Shown here piece after piece: positions 54,335 through 62,858 of a stretch of 64,000 bases of DNA (its first letter is position 1; the number at the start of each line of letters is the position of its first letter). Origin of the DNA: Frondihabitans sp. PhB188 (GTDB lineage Bacteria > Actinomycetota > Actinomycetes > Actinomycetales > Microbacteriaceae); assembly GCF_003752365.1 (NCBI RefSeq), contig NZ_RJUO01000003.1:186001-250000 (forward strand), read 5' to 3'. The position numbers and the translations under genes are program-made. The notes beneath the pieces are model-generated. The model did no database searches. It saw only the letters and a list, made by a program, of their open reading frames with translations, and had not been told where the DNA came from.

Positions 54335-56053
54335 ATGACCGACAACGAAGCCGGCTCGCCCGACCGCCCCTGGCTCGCCCACTACGCCCACGGCGTGCCC
54401 GCCGACATCGAGCCGGTCGTCGGCACCCTCGTCGATCTCATCGACGGGGCGGCCGACCGGTACCGCGGCCACGTGGCGCTGGAGTTCTTCGGGCGCGAGA
54501 CCACCTACCGCGAGCTGCACGACGACATCCTCCGGGCCGCCGAGGGGCTGCGGCGCCTCGGCGTGCGGCGGGGCGACAGGGTCGCGATCCTGCTTCCCAA
54601 CAGCCCTCAGCACGTCGTGGCGTTCTACGCGGTGCTGCGGCTCGGGGCCATCGTGGTCGAGCACAACCCGCTCTACACCGACCGCGAGCTGCGGCACCTG
54701 TTCGAAGACCACGAGGCAAAGGTCGCCATCGCCTGGGACAAGCTCTCCGACCGCCTCCGCGCCATGCCCAACGACCTCGCTTTCGACCGCGTCGTCGCCG
54801 TCGACCTCACGCGTGAGATGTCGGCAGCCACCCGGGCGGCGCTGAGGCTCCCCGTGCGACGCGCAAGGGAATCCCGGGCCGCACTCACCACGGCACGGCC
54901 GGTGCGCTCCCGCGGGCCCCTCTCGACGTGGGAGCAGCTCGTCGGCGGCCGGCGTCTCAGCAAGCGGCACGAACGGCCGAAGCTCGACGACGTCGCCCTC
55001 CTCCAGTACACGAGCGGCACGACCGGTCTGCCGAAGGGCGCCATCCTCAGCCACCGCAACCTCCGGAGCAACGTCGAGCAGGGGCGCGCCTGGGTGCCTG
55101 AACTGAACGACGGCGCGGAGACGATCTACGGCGTGCTGCCGTTCTTCCACGCCTACGGGCTGACGCTGTGCCTGACGTTCGCCATGCGCATCGGCGCCCG
55201 GCTCGTGCTGTTCCCGAAGTTCGACGTCGATCTCGTGCTGAAGGCGGCGAAGAAGCACCCGCCGACATTCCTGCCCGCCGTGCCGCCGATCTACCAGAGG
55301 CTCGCCGACGAGGCGGGCTCGCGGGGGTCGCGTCTCGGCAGGTGCCGCGTCGCGATCTCAGGCGCGATGAACCTCCCCGCGTCGACGATCACGGCGTGGG
55401 AGGCGGTCTCGGGCGGCATCCTCGTCGAGGGATTCGGCCTCACCGAGACGTCGCCGGTGGCGCTCGGCAACCCGCTCGGCCCGACACGGCGCCCCGGCAC
55501 CGTCGGGCTGCCGTTCCCGTCGACCGACATCAAGGTCGTGCGGCGCGACGACATCACCGTCGAGCTGCCGTGCGGCGAGCCGGGCGAGCTGATGATCAAG
55601 GGACCGCAGGTGTTCCAGGGCTACTGGCGCCGCCCCGACGAGACCGCCGCCGTGCTGCCCGGCGACGGCTGGTTCCGCACCGGCGACATCGTCACCCTGA
55701 GCGACGACGGCTACGTCACCATCGTCGACCGAATTAAGGAACTCATCGTCACCGGTGGCTTCAACGTCGCGCCCTCCGAGGTCGAGGACGCCGTCCGCAA
55801 CCTCGACGGGGTGCTCGACGCCGCCGTGGTCGGGCTCCCGAAGGACGCCGGGGGCGAGGACGTCACCGCCGTCGTCGTGCTCGAACCGGGCGCGCGCTTC
55901 GACGAGGCGGCCGCCCGGGCGGCACTCCACGAGCACCTCGCCGGCTACAAGGTGCCGCGGCACCTGTTCGTCGTCGACGAGCTGCCGCGCAACCTCATCG
56001 GCAAGGTGCTGCGCCGGCAGGTGCGGGAGGAGCTCATCGCGCGGCGCGCCTGA
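54335..56053 (+). CDS. Long-chain fatty-acid-CoA ligase
   Basis: A 572-residue ANL-superfamily adenylating enzyme activating fatty acids with ATP and CoA. The phosphate-binding loop is YTSGTTGLPKG near residues 225-235, followed by PFFHAYGLTLCL, GFGLTETSPVA, GWFRTGDI and the catalytic lysine near NLIGKVLRR. It is closely similar to the partial gene at 62871. It starts 29 bases after the preceding stop; TTAGGT lies six bases before the ATG, a weaker -10 match. Confidence 0.95.
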   Translation: MTDNEAGSPDRPWLAHYAHGVPADIEPVVGTLVDLIDGAADRYRGHVALEFFGRETTYRELHDDILRAAEGLRRLGVRRGDRVAILLPNSPQHVVAFYAVLRLGAIVVEHNPLYTDRELRHLFEDHEAKVAIAWDKLSDRLRAMPNDLAFDRVVAVDLTREMSAATRAALRLPVRRARESRAALTTARPVRSRGPLSTWEQLVGGRRLSKRHERPKLDDVALLQYTSGTTGLPKGAILSHRNLRSNVEQGRAWVPELNDGAETIYGVLPFFHAYGLTLCLTFAMRIGARLVLFPKFDVDLVLKAAKKHPPTFLPAVPPIYQRLADEAGSRGSRLGRCRVAISGAMNLPASTITAWEAVSGGILVEGFGLTETSPVALGNPLGPTRRPGTVGLPFPSTDIKVVRRDDITVELPCGEPGELMIKGPQVFQGYWRRPDETAAVLPGDGWFRTGDIVTLSDDGYVTIVDRIKELIVTGGFNVAPSEVEDAVRNLDGVLDAAVVGLPKDAGGEDVTAVVVLEPGARFDEAAARAALHEHLAGYKVPRHLFVVDELPRNLIGKVLRRQVREELIARRA

Positions 56054-56098
56054 GCCGTCGGCGCGCCTGCCTGGGAACGACGATGGTCACGAACCGAG

Positions 56099-56104
56099 TA
56101 CGGT
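56099..56104 (+). promoter_or_regulatory. -10 box TACGGT, leaderless start of the Thr-rich small gene
   Basis: TACGGT ends six bases before ATG 56111, the same spacing seen at recognised genes in the window. It supports the tiny gene as real. Confidence 0.5.
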
Positions 56105-56110
56105 GCACCA

Positions 56111-56230
56111 ATGACCGACGACAAGAAGACCACCACGACCACGCACACCTCGGACGGCGACGGCACCACCGAGAAGACCACGACGACGACTCACGAGGAG
56201 ACCACGTCGACCAGCACCTCCGACGACTGA
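56111..56230 (+). CDS. 39-residue Thr-rich acidic protein
   Basis: A short open frame of 40 codons including TGA. About half of the residues are threonine, with acidic and histidine residues. KTTTTTH occurs twice (near residues 6-12 and 22-28). It has no hydrophobic segment and should be disordered. The leaderless-type promoter box and the G/C-rich third positions support translation. No family is known to me. It stands alone between the acyl-CoA ligase and the convergent CPBP gene. Confidence 0.55.
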   Translation: MTDDKKTTTTTHTSDGDGTTEKTTTTTHEETTSTSTSDD

Positions 56231-56318
56231 CCGGCGCGTCGCGCCCGCGCTGAGAGGCCTCTGGGAGCCACCGGCACCGTACCGCGCCATCCGCGGGCCT
56301 CTCGCGTCGCCGTCGCGC

Positions 56319-57113
56319 TCATCGCGCCGCCGCCGCCGATGCCGCGAGGAGCGCCACAGTGAAGATCGCCCAGTCGTTGAGGATGTGGGCGCCCGTGCTG
56401 ACGAGGATGTTCTTCGTCCGGATGTAGGCCAGCGTCAGGACGAGTCGAGCGACGCCGATGATGAGGAACGCCTGCGCGAAGTTCCACTGGTACGTCGGCA
56501 GGTGCGCCGCGCCGAACCACGCGGCCGTCACGAACCAGGCGATGAGGAGCGCGTGCTTCCGCGAGAGTCCGGCCTTCGTGCAGAACGCCATCACCGCCAG
56601 GAACGGCAGGATCGTGAACAGTTCCTCGCCGAAGATCTGCACGGCTGTTCCGAGGTAGAAGGCGAATGCTTCCCCGGCACTGTGGATGCCGTCCGCTGCC
56701 GGGTTGGCGTTCGCGCCGAAGAACGCCTTCACGATGATCCCGACCAGGAACGACACGACGAAGTTGAGCACGGCGAACACGACCATGAGGCCGAAGTCGC
56801 GGGGGCGGATACGCCGCAAGATGCTTGACCACTGGCGGCGGGTGAAGGCAATGAAAACAGCCAGTTGGACAGCCGGAAAAAGGAATCTCGAGACCAGCGC
56901 CTGCACGTTGCTAGTCGCCGGATAGAAGATGAGAACCGCGAATCCTGCGGCGCAACCGAGGATGACGACGATCCACTTCCAGGTCGCCAGCTCGAACGGG
57001 ACACCGTTGTAGAACGGGAAATCCCGGCCGTCAGGCCTCTCTATCGCTTTTCCGTATCTCTGGTCGTTCTCCGCTGGTGGGGTCGGAGAATCCACTGCTT
57101 CGGTCGATGACAT
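56319..57113 (-). CDS. CPBP family intramembrane metalloprotease
   Basis: A 264-residue membrane protein with about seven hydrophobic segments. The glutamate pair Glu163-Glu164 (QIFGEELFTILPF) and the later histidines in WFGAAHLPTYQWN and TGAHILNDW are the metal-binding motifs of the CAAX protease/bacteriocin-processing (Rce1-like) family. The natural target is unknown. ATG 57113 is chosen; the longer frame starts only with TTG. GAGAG lies upstream. Confidence 0.9.
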   Translation of the reverse strand: MSSTEAVDSPTPPAENDQRYGKAIERPDGRDFPFYNGVPFELATWKWIVVILGCAAGFAVLIFYPATSNVQALVSRFLFPAVQLAVFIAFTRRQWSSILRRIRPRDFGLMVVFAVLNFVVSFLVGIIVKAFFGANANPAADGIHSAGEAFAFYLGTAVQIFGEELFTILPFLAVMAFCTKAGLSRKHALLIAWFVTAAWFGAAHLPTYQWNFAQAFLIIGVARLVLTLAYIRTKNILVSTGAHILNDWAIFTVALLAASAAAAR

Positions 57114-57158
57114 CGCGTTGCTCTCTGATCGCAACGAGCCGGCCTTGGCTCAGAAACG

Positions 57159-57164
57159 ACTCTA
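57159..57164 (-). promoter_or_regulatory. -10 box TAGAGT upstream of the CPBP gene
   Basis: TAGAGT would start transcription near 57152, giving a leader of about 40 bases before ATG 57113. Confidence 0.45.
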
Positions 57165-57245
57165 ATCAGGCGCACAGCCACTGCCAAGACCCGGTCGAGG
57201 CGAGGTCATGACCGAGCGGCTCGTCGACAGAGCTGCGACTTCGAC

Positions 57246-57872
57246 TCAGGTCTGCGACTGGAGCGCATCCGTCAGCTGCTGGAAGTACCCGACCGCACTG
57301 ATCGAGCTGAGCACGAGACCGACGACCTCGATGAGGATGAGCACCCACACCGGCCAGAGCCCGCGGCCCGGTGCGACTCGGCGGACGATCACCGACCGGC
57401 CGATCACGTAGACGGGCGACGACAGGAAGCTCCAGGCCCAGTGGAACGGCCTCACGACGCCCACTCGAAGCAGCCGCCGATAGTCCGCCACGGCGAGCAG
57501 GACGCTCACCCCGTACAGGGCAAGGCTGGCCAGGAGCACGGCGATGTACTGCGGGGTGTAGATCGACGACGGATCGACAGTCGGCGTGCCGGACGGCCCG
57601 ACCTCGATGATCCGGAACTTCGGCCGGTACGACAGGGTCAGCGGCCACACCACGAGCGGCAGCAGAACGATCACCCAGATCAACGCCCCGTAGATCGGCG
57701 CACCCGGCGCGAGCTCGGGTCTCACTGGGTTCGCCATCGCCACGGCCTGCGGCCCGCCGGCGGGAGCGGTCGGAGCCGTCCACACCACTCCGTCCCACCA
57801 CCGGGTGCCAGGACCCCCTTCAGGATCCGGGTACCACCCGGGGCCCACCTCCGGACGCGATCCATCAGACAT
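57246..57872 (-). CDS. DUF2510 domain-containing membrane protein
   Basis: A 208-residue protein. The N-terminal domain PGWYPDPEGGPGTRWWDGVVW (DUF2510) is followed by four hydrophobic segments: a short loop after LIWVIVLLPLVVWPLTL, then segments near residues 110, 150 and 185. DUF2510 modules are common in Actinobacteria and of unknown function. GGGGGAG precedes ATG 57872; a longer frame upstream has no good ribosome site. Confidence 0.85.
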   Translation of the reverse strand: MSDGSRPEVGPGWYPDPEGGPGTRWWDGVVWTAPTAPAGGPQAVAMANPVRPELAPGAPIYGALIWVIVLLPLVVWPLTLSYRPKFRIIEVGPSGTPTVDPSSIYTPQYIAVLLASLALYGVSVLLAVADYRRLLRVGVVRPFHWAWSFLSSPVYVIGRSVIVRRVAPGRGLWPVWVLILIEVVGLVLSSISAVGYFQQLTDALQSQT

Positions 57873-58044
57873 GGCACTCCCCCTTCGAGTTCGATAGCTG
57901 AGGAAGATTCGGGCTCCCTCGCCGGTGCTCACTGTAGGTCATACCGGCTCGCACCTTCACGGCAGAGCCGATGACTGCACTCCCCATGCCCTCGGCAGGT
58001 CCGGATGACCTGGCGCTCCCGGGGCCAGGGCCGCAGGACCGGCC

Positions 58045-58761
58045 TCACCTCGGGCACACGAGCTCGAACGCCCTCCACATCTGATCGGGCCGGGCGATCA
58101 GGCACGGCATCCCCAGGGCCGCGCCGCCGGCGTCGTCGTGAGCGGAGTCGCCGATCATCAGGCATTCTCGCGGGTCGCTGTCGAGCCGACCGGCCGCGAG
58201 CTGGAAGATCCGCGGATCGGGCTTCACAGAGCCGACCTCGTACGACAGGACGACCGCGTCGAGCGCGGAGGCGATCCCCCAGCCCGCCAACGCGGGGCGG
58301 ATGTCGAGGGCAATGTTCGACACGATCGCCAGACGGATCCCTGCGCCGGACGCCCGGACGATGAAGTCCCGGGCCCCGTCGTTGAGCACCCACTGATTCG
58401 GCATCGTCTCGTAGAGCGCCTCGGCGAAGTCGAGCGGCATGGCCTCGCCGCGGGTCACCGTCGAGACGAAGGCGTGCCTGTGCGCTGCGGCATCGAGATC
58501 CCAGTCCAGGGTCGGGAAGAGCTCTCTCGCGTCGCCCCAGACCGTCCGGATCCTCCCCACGGCCACCGACGTCGACGCGGGGCGGCTCGCCACGCGCGAT
58601 CCCGCCTCGGCGATCCAGTTCTCCATCGATCCCACGACCGCCGTCGTGTTGTGGAAATCGAGGAGGACGGCGCGGGGCCGGCCGGTCGATCGCTCGTGCT
58701 CGACAGGCGCACCGCGGCCGAGTCGATCGTCGTCCGCAGGCGAATCGCCGTGTCCACTCAT
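58045..58761 (-). CDS. HAD-family hydrolase with altered motif I
   Basis: A 238-residue haloacid-dehalogenase-like protein. Motif I reads LLDFHNTT with nucleophile Asp35 but His37 where phosphatases normally have the general-acid aspartate. Motif II is IVSNIAL, motif III lysine SVKPDPRIF, and motif IV MIGDSAHDDAGG. It may be a phosphatase with altered acid catalysis or a dehalogenase-like enzyme. The first 28 residues are polar and poorly conserved. TAGGGT lies six bases before the ATG. Confidence 0.85.
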   Translation of the reverse strand: MSGHGDSPADDDRLGRGAPVEHERSTGRPRAVLLDFHNTTAVVGSMENWIAEAGSRVASRPASTSVAVGRIRTVWGDARELFPTLDWDLDAAAHRHAFVSTVTRGEAMPLDFAEALYETMPNQWVLNDGARDFIVRASGAGIRLAIVSNIALDIRPALAGWGIASALDAVVLSYEVGSVKPDPRIFQLAAGRLDSDPRECLMIGDSAHDDAGGAALGMPCLIARPDQMWRAFELVCPR

Positions 58762-58767
58762 GACCCG

Positions 58768-58773
58768 ACCCTA
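58768..58773 (-). promoter_or_regulatory. -10 box TAGGGT, leaderless start of the HAD gene
   Basis: TAGGGT ends six bases before ATG 58761. It is separated by 14 bases from the divergent box TAAGAT. Confidence 0.55.
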
Positions 58774-58787
58774 GGCGGGCCGGCTCC

Positions 58788-58793
58788 TAAGAT
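58788..58793 (+). promoter_or_regulatory. -10 box TAAGAT, leaderless start of the broken methyltransferase
   Basis: TAAGAT ends six bases before GTG 58800, so the promoter of the pseudogene appears intact. Confidence 0.5.
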
Positions 58794-58799
58794 CACGCT

Positions 58800-59305
58800 G
58801 TGGTGTCAGACGCACAGGCCTCCTACTCGCGGCGGGCCGTCGAATACGCTGAGCACCTGGGCACGATGACGGCGGTCCACCGGGCGGATGCGCACCTGGT
58901 GACGTCGTGGGCCGTCGAGCTGAACGGACCCATCCTCGCAGGAACTCCCCCGACATCCCTTTCGTCGTCGGCACTCTCGACGCTCTCCCGGACGCTCCCG
59001 ACAGCTACGCGGGAGTGCTCGCCCGGTACTCGCTGATCCACCACGAGCCCCGCAGCATCCGGCGGGCTCTGAGCGAGTTCGCCCGAGTCCTGCGACCCGG
59101 CGGCGCGCTCCTGGTGGGCTTCTTCACCGGGCCCGAGGTCGAGGCGTTCGACCACGCGATCACGACGGCCTACCGCTGGCCTCCCGATGCTCTCGGCATC
59201 GAGTTGCGCGACGCCGGGTTCGAGGTGATCGAGACGCACACGCGAACCGGGCCCCACCCCGGCCCGCGGCCGCACGGCGCCGTTCTCGCACGCCTCCGAG
59301 ACTGA
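58800..59305 (+). pseudogene. Class I SAM-dependent methyltransferase, internally deleted and frameshifted
   Basis: Two frames together look like one methyltransferase. The N-terminal part (YSRRAVEYAEHLGTM to NGPILA) is in one frame to about 58936. The C-terminal part (IPFVVGTLDALPDAPDSYAG, RYSLIHHEP, FARVLRPGGALLVGFF) is in another from about 58943. The SAM-binding glycine motif expected between them is missing, so roughly 40 residues are lost and the frame shifted. The junction coincides with a CGCAGGAAC copy. Truncated separate proteins are possible but could not bind SAM. Confidence 0.75.
58937..58945 (+). other. CGCAGGAAC copy at the deletion junction of the methyltransferase
   Basis: This exact copy of the over-represented 9-mer lies where the two frames of the broken methyltransferase meet. 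Confidence 0.5.
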
Positions 59306-59349
59306 CGAACGAGCGACCACCACCGCACAGGGTGCGGGACACTGTCCTG

Positions 59350-60144
59350 ATGACGACCGACGCAGCCACGCACGACGACCGCTACGACCGGAAGGTCGGC
59401 CGCCGCGACGTCCGAGACTGGCGCACGAAGGCCGGCAGGCGGCTGGCCGAGCGTCACGACCGCCTCGCGTCCCGCGTCGGTGCGAGGCGAGCGCTCGTCG
59501 CGACGCTGGCGATCGGCGGCGGCGTCGCAGTCGTCGCGTCGGTCGGCGCGTCCTGGATCTACGACGGCGTCACCAGCCGTAACGGCATCGAGAGCCTCGA
59601 CGGGCCTGCGTTGAAGCTGGCGAAGAGCCTGCGGTCACCTGCGGCGAACGCCGCCGCAGCGGCGATCGCCCGAGGCTTCGGCCCCGTCGGCATGCCCGTC
59701 CTCGCGCTCGGCACAGCCGCCGCGCTGGCCGCGCGACGACGCGAGCTGACACCGGTGATCCTGATGACGGCAGCCGGAGCCGGCTCGCTGGCCATGACGC
59801 TCGCGGGCAAGAACATCATCCGCCGCAACCGCCCGCACCGCCGCGACGCGATCGCGCCGTACGAGAAGTCGCCGTCGTTCCCGTCGGGCCACACGCTGAA
59901 CGCCACGACGGTGCTCGGCTCCGTCGCCTACCTGTACGCCCTGAACCAGAAGCGCAACGCACCCCAGACGGCCGTCATCGGGGCGGCGGCCGCGACCGCC
60001 GTCACCGTGGGGCTCTCTCGAGTCCTGCTCGGCGCGCACTGGTTCACCGACGTCGCCGTCGGCTGGACCACCGGCACCGGCTGGCTGTCGCTGATCGTGA
60101 CCAGCCACCGCCTCTACCTGACGAGCACCGACCGCGACAGCTGA
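59350..60144 (+). CDS. PAP2-family phosphatase
   Basis: A 264-residue membrane phosphatase with five or six helices. The three PAP2 motifs are present: KNIIRRNRP, PSGH (SFPSGHTLNA) and SRVLLGAHWFTDV with the catalytic histidines. It likely dephosphorylates a lipid phosphate such as undecaprenyl pyrophosphate or phosphatidate at the outer membrane face. The N-terminal 45 residues are highly charged. No clear ribosome site precedes ATG 59350. Confidence 0.92.
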   Translation: MTTDAATHDDRYDRKVGRRDVRDWRTKAGRRLAERHDRLASRVGARRALVATLAIGGGVAVVASVGASWIYDGVTSRNGIESLDGPALKLAKSLRSPAANAAAAAIARGFGPVGMPVLALGTAAALAARRRELTPVILMTAAGAGSLAMTLAGKNIIRRNRPHRRDAIAPYEKSPSFPSGHTLNATTVLGSVAYLYALNQKRNAPQTAVIGAAAATAVTVGLSRVLLGAHWFTDVAVGWTTGTGWLSLIVTSHRLYLTSTDRDS

Positions 60145-60207
60145 CGGCCAGGCGCGGCCCGCCCGACGCCGAATCACCGGCCCGACGACGTCTGTCCGGC
60201 GAGCGCT

Positions 60208-60636
60208 CTAAGCCGCCTGCGGTGCCCGCATCTGGAACCACTGCAGCATCTGCCTCAGCGCCGGCTGATTGCCGAAGCCCGGTGTGCTGTCGGCGAGGTC
60301 GTCGAAGGTGGCTCGATAGCCGGGGATCTGGTCGGCGAGGTCGTCCGAGGCGGGCTCGTAGCCCATCGACCAGGACGGGAAGAGGCGCTCAGCCTCCTCG
60401 TCTTCCACCAGGACCGACACGTCGGTGTGGCGGGGGTCGGCCGAGATGACGCGCAGCCGATCGCGGACGACCTCGTCGTCTCCCTCGAGCACCTGGATGA
60501 ACTGGCCGTCGCGGTAGAGGAGGAAGCCCGTGAGGCCGAGGCGCCGGTTGTTCGACCGGCTGTTCATCAGGAGCGTGGCGAGGGTGTCGTCGTCGAAGGT
60601 GTCGACGGCGGTGCTCGTGTACACGAGTGACAGCAT
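60208..60636 (-). CDS. BLUF-domain blue-light sensor
   Basis: A 142-residue stand-alone BLUF protein binding FAD. The photoactive residues are visible: Tyr6 in SLVYTS, Asn near residue 30 in SNNRRLGLTG and Gln48 in GQFIQVLEG. No output domain is fused, so signalling must go through a partner protein. GGGAGA lies before ATG 60636. Confidence 0.94.
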   Translation of the reverse strand: MLSLVYTSTAVDTFDDDTLATLLMNSRSNNRRLGLTGFLLYRDGQFIQVLEGDDEVVRDRLRVISADPRHTDVSVLVEDEEAERLFPSWSMGYEPASDDLADQIPGYRATFDDLADSTPGFGNQPALRQMLQWFQMRAPQAA

Positions 60637-60780
60637 GCGTATCTCCCAGGATCGAAGACTCCAGCGTGCCTGATCGCCGTGCCCCGGAACAGCCCCAGCA
60701 CGGGGGTGTGTCGTTTCGCCCGGCGGTTGATTGAGTTGTCGCAGGGTGATCGCAGACGGTCCCCGGTTACGGAGCGTTCC

Positions 60781-60978
60781 ATGCCGCCGACCTCGAGCCG
60801 CGGTCCAGCTCGCGAGCCCGCTCCCCCGGCGCGACCCTGCTCGGCGTGCGGTGCCACGACCCGCAAAGAGCTCAACCGGTTCTACGGCACTGCCCTCTCG
60901 GTGCACCGGGTCCTCCTGGTCTGTCCGGCGTGCGGGTGGATCGGATTCGAGCCCACGCCGCCCCGCCTCGCCACCTGA
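60781..60978 (+). CDS. Small zinc-ribbon-like protein
   Basis: A 65-residue open frame with two CxxC pairs (CSACG and CPACGW) 26 residues apart, a likely zinc ribbon. Between them lies TTRKELNRFYGTALSVHRVL. The N-terminal 20 residues are Pro/Ala/Arg-rich. ATG 60781 is chosen because codons further upstream read as low-quality Arg/Ser-rich sequence. No ribosome site is obvious; TACGGA sits seven bases upstream. The gene is plausible but not proven. Confidence 0.5.
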   Translation: MPPTSSRGPAREPAPPARPCSACGATTRKELNRFYGTALSVHRVLLVCPACGWIGFEPTPPRLAT

Positions 60979-60992
60979 ACGACCCTCGCGCG

Positions 60993-61898
60993 TCAGTCCG
61001 TATCGACGATGCCGAGCCGCGCACGCCGAGCGCGCGCGTACTTCGCGGCGACGGGCTCCGGGCCGAGGAGCTCCCCGATGCCCTTCAGCACGACGCCGGT
61101 CGCGGCACGGCCGGGCAGCACGCGGGTGGGGCGCACGCCGAGCAGTTCCTGAAAACGTGGCGAGATGGTCGTCACGGCGCCGTCGAAGAGCACCGGGTAG
61201 CCGGCCCGCAGCACCGGAAAGAGCGGCGGCCGGCGCAGGAACTTCACCACGTCGTCGGTCCGCCCGCTGCGCTCGAGCACCCCGCGCTCGTCGAACCCGG
61301 CCAGCTGCGCCTGCATCTCGTCGACGGAGCGCGGCGGGTTCTCCACCCCCATCAGCTCTCCCGCGACGGCCCACTCGCGCACGTAGGCGTCCGGCCCGCC
61401 GGGGATCGGCTCGCCCCAGGCCAGAGCCGCCTGCAGGAAGGAGTCGGCGAAGGCCATGTGCACCCACGACAGGAGGTCCTGGTCGTTGGCGGCGTAGTCG
61501 TGCGAGACCCCGTGGCGGTCGTGGTACGAGCCGGTGACGCGCTCGTGGATCTTGAGCACGAAGTTCGAGGCGGCCACGGCGTCGGCGCGGCTGCCGTACG
61601 ACACCGTGAAGATCCAGCGGATGGTGCCCGCCAGGCGGCCGAGCGGGTCTTCGCGGTAGCGGGAGTGGTCGTGGACCCCGGCGAGCGCACCCGGGTGAAG
61701 GGCCTGTACGAGGAGGGCGCGGACACCGGCGGGGATCGTCGATATTCCGCCGTGAACGGACCAGACAGCTGAGCCGGGGCCGAAGAGGCCGGGATCGTCG
61801 CCGTCGCCGAGATCCTGCACCCATTGCGGGGTTCCGGTGCGCTGGCCGTTGAACGTGAACTGCAGGCGGGAGCGGATCGGCTCGGTCGCCGCTTTCAT
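60993..61898 (-). CDS. Oxygenase MpaB family protein (DUF2236)
   Basis: A 301-residue protein of the MpaB/Lcp-like family, which binds heme b and includes rubber oxygenase and mycophenolic-acid pathway oxygenase. GLFGPGSAVWSVHGG, LVQALHPGALAGVHDHSRYREDPLGRL and DLLSWVHMAFADSF hold the conserved histidines. The substrate is unknown. The start is uncertain: ATG 61898 lies just after a long inverted repeat, while GTG 61916, six residues longer, lies inside it. Confidence 0.87.
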   Translation of the reverse strand: MKAATEPIRSRLQFTFNGQRTGTPQWVQDLGDGDDPGLFGPGSAVWSVHGGISTIPAGVRALLVQALHPGALAGVHDHSRYREDPLGRLAGTIRWIFTVSYGSRADAVAASNFVLKIHERVTGSYHDRHGVSHDYAANDQDLLSWVHMAFADSFLQAALAWGEPIPGGPDAYVREWAVAGELMGVENPPRSVDEMQAQLAGFDERGVLERSGRTDDVVKFLRRPPLFPVLRAGYPVLFDGAVTTISPRFQELLGVRPTRVLPGRAATGVVLKGIGELLGPEPVAAKYARARRARLGIVDTD

Positions 61899-61903
61899 GA
61901 ACG

Positions 61904-61940
61904 AGGTGGCTGGCACTCACTCAGTGAATGCCAGCCACCT
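61904..61940. promoter_or_regulatory. 17-bp inverted repeat at the start of the MpaB-type gene
   Basis: The arms AGGTGGCTGGCACTCAC (61904-61920) and GTGAATGCCAGCCACCT (61924-61940) pair with one mismatch around TCA. It sits between the SDR stop and the MpaB start and covers GTG 61914-61916. It may be the SDR terminator or a palindromic operator; the central part resembles TetR-family operators. Confidence 0.7.
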
Positions 61941-61955
61941 GGGAGAACGCGACCG

Positions 61956-62774
61956 CTAGTCGCCGTGGGCCTCGACGGAGACGTCGTTCCAGTCGTTCCA
62001 CGTCGCGAGGCGCGACTCGTAGTCCTTGGTCGCGATGCCGAGGGGCGCCTTGCCGAAGAAGATGCGGAGCGGCGGCTTGTCGGCGTCGACGACCTTCAGG
62101 ATGGCCGTGCGGGTGGCCTTCGGGTCGCCCGGGTCGGCGGCCGACGGACGCTTCGACGCGGCCTCCCGGACCTCGGCGTAGGCGGCGATCTCGTCGCTGC
62201 GCGAGGCGGACGGGCCCGACCAGTCGGTCGAGAAGCCGCCGGGCTCGATCAGGGTGACGTCGATGCCGAAGCCGGCGACCTCCTGCGAGAGCGACTGCGA
62301 GAAGCCCTCGAGGGCCCACTTCGAGGCGTGGTAGGCGCCGACCGTCGGGAAGGCGCTGATGCCGCCGATGCTCGAGACCTGGATGACATGGCCCGACCCC
62401 TGCTCGCGCATGATCGGAATAGCCGCCTGCGTCACCCAGAAGGCGCCGAAGAGGTTCGTCTCGAGCTGGGCGCGGAGCTCCTCCTCGGTGACCTCCTCGA
62501 TCATTCCGAAGTGGCCGTAGCCGGCGTTGTTGATGACGACGTCGAGTCGTCCGAAATGCTCGGCCGCCTGCGCGACGGCTGCGAAGTCGGCGTCGCGGTC
62601 GGTGACGTCGAGCGTCAGCGGCAGCACGTTCTCGCCGAACTTCTCGACCAGCTCGTCGAGCGTGTCGATCTTGCGCGCCGTCGCTGCGACCCTGTCGCCG
62701 CGCTCCAGGGCCGCCTCGGCCCACTCGCGGCCGAAGCCCTTCGATGCTCCGGTGATGAACCAGACCTTGCTCAC
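61956..62774 (-). CDS. SDR family oxidoreductase
   Basis: A 272-residue classical short-chain dehydrogenase. The NAD(P)-binding motif is TGASKGFG at residues 8-15. NNAG is at 82-85 and the catalytic Ser135, Tyr148 and Lys152 (AYHASK) are all present. It reduces or oxidises a small alcohol/ketone of unknown identity. GAGGA lies before the GTG start. It precedes the MpaB-type gene. Confidence 0.94.
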   Translation of the reverse strand: MSKVWFITGASKGFGREWAEAALERGDRVAATARKIDTLDELVEKFGENVLPLTLDVTDRDADFAAVAQAAEHFGRLDVVINNAGYGHFGMIEEVTEEELRAQLETNLFGAFWVTQAAIPIMREQGSGHVIQVSSIGGISAFPTVGAYHASKWALEGFSQSLSQEVAGFGIDVTLIEPGGFSTDWSGPSASRSDEIAAYAEVREAASKRPSAADPGDPKATRTAILKVVDADKPPLRIFFGKAPLGIATKDYESRLATWNDWNDVSVEAHGD

Positions 62775-62858
62775 AATGTGTCCTCTCGGGTGGTGTTCCT
62801 CGAGCAGTCAACTCCCGCATCCTGGGCGCTGCTCCGCTAACTTGCACTCCGAACCTTC

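Noticed and set aside
60208-61920. One 570-codon protein including the BLUF domain
   Set aside because: Only the last 142 codons make sense; the rest is antisense to the MpaB-type gene and Arg-rich. The BLUF start at 60636 has a good ribosome site.
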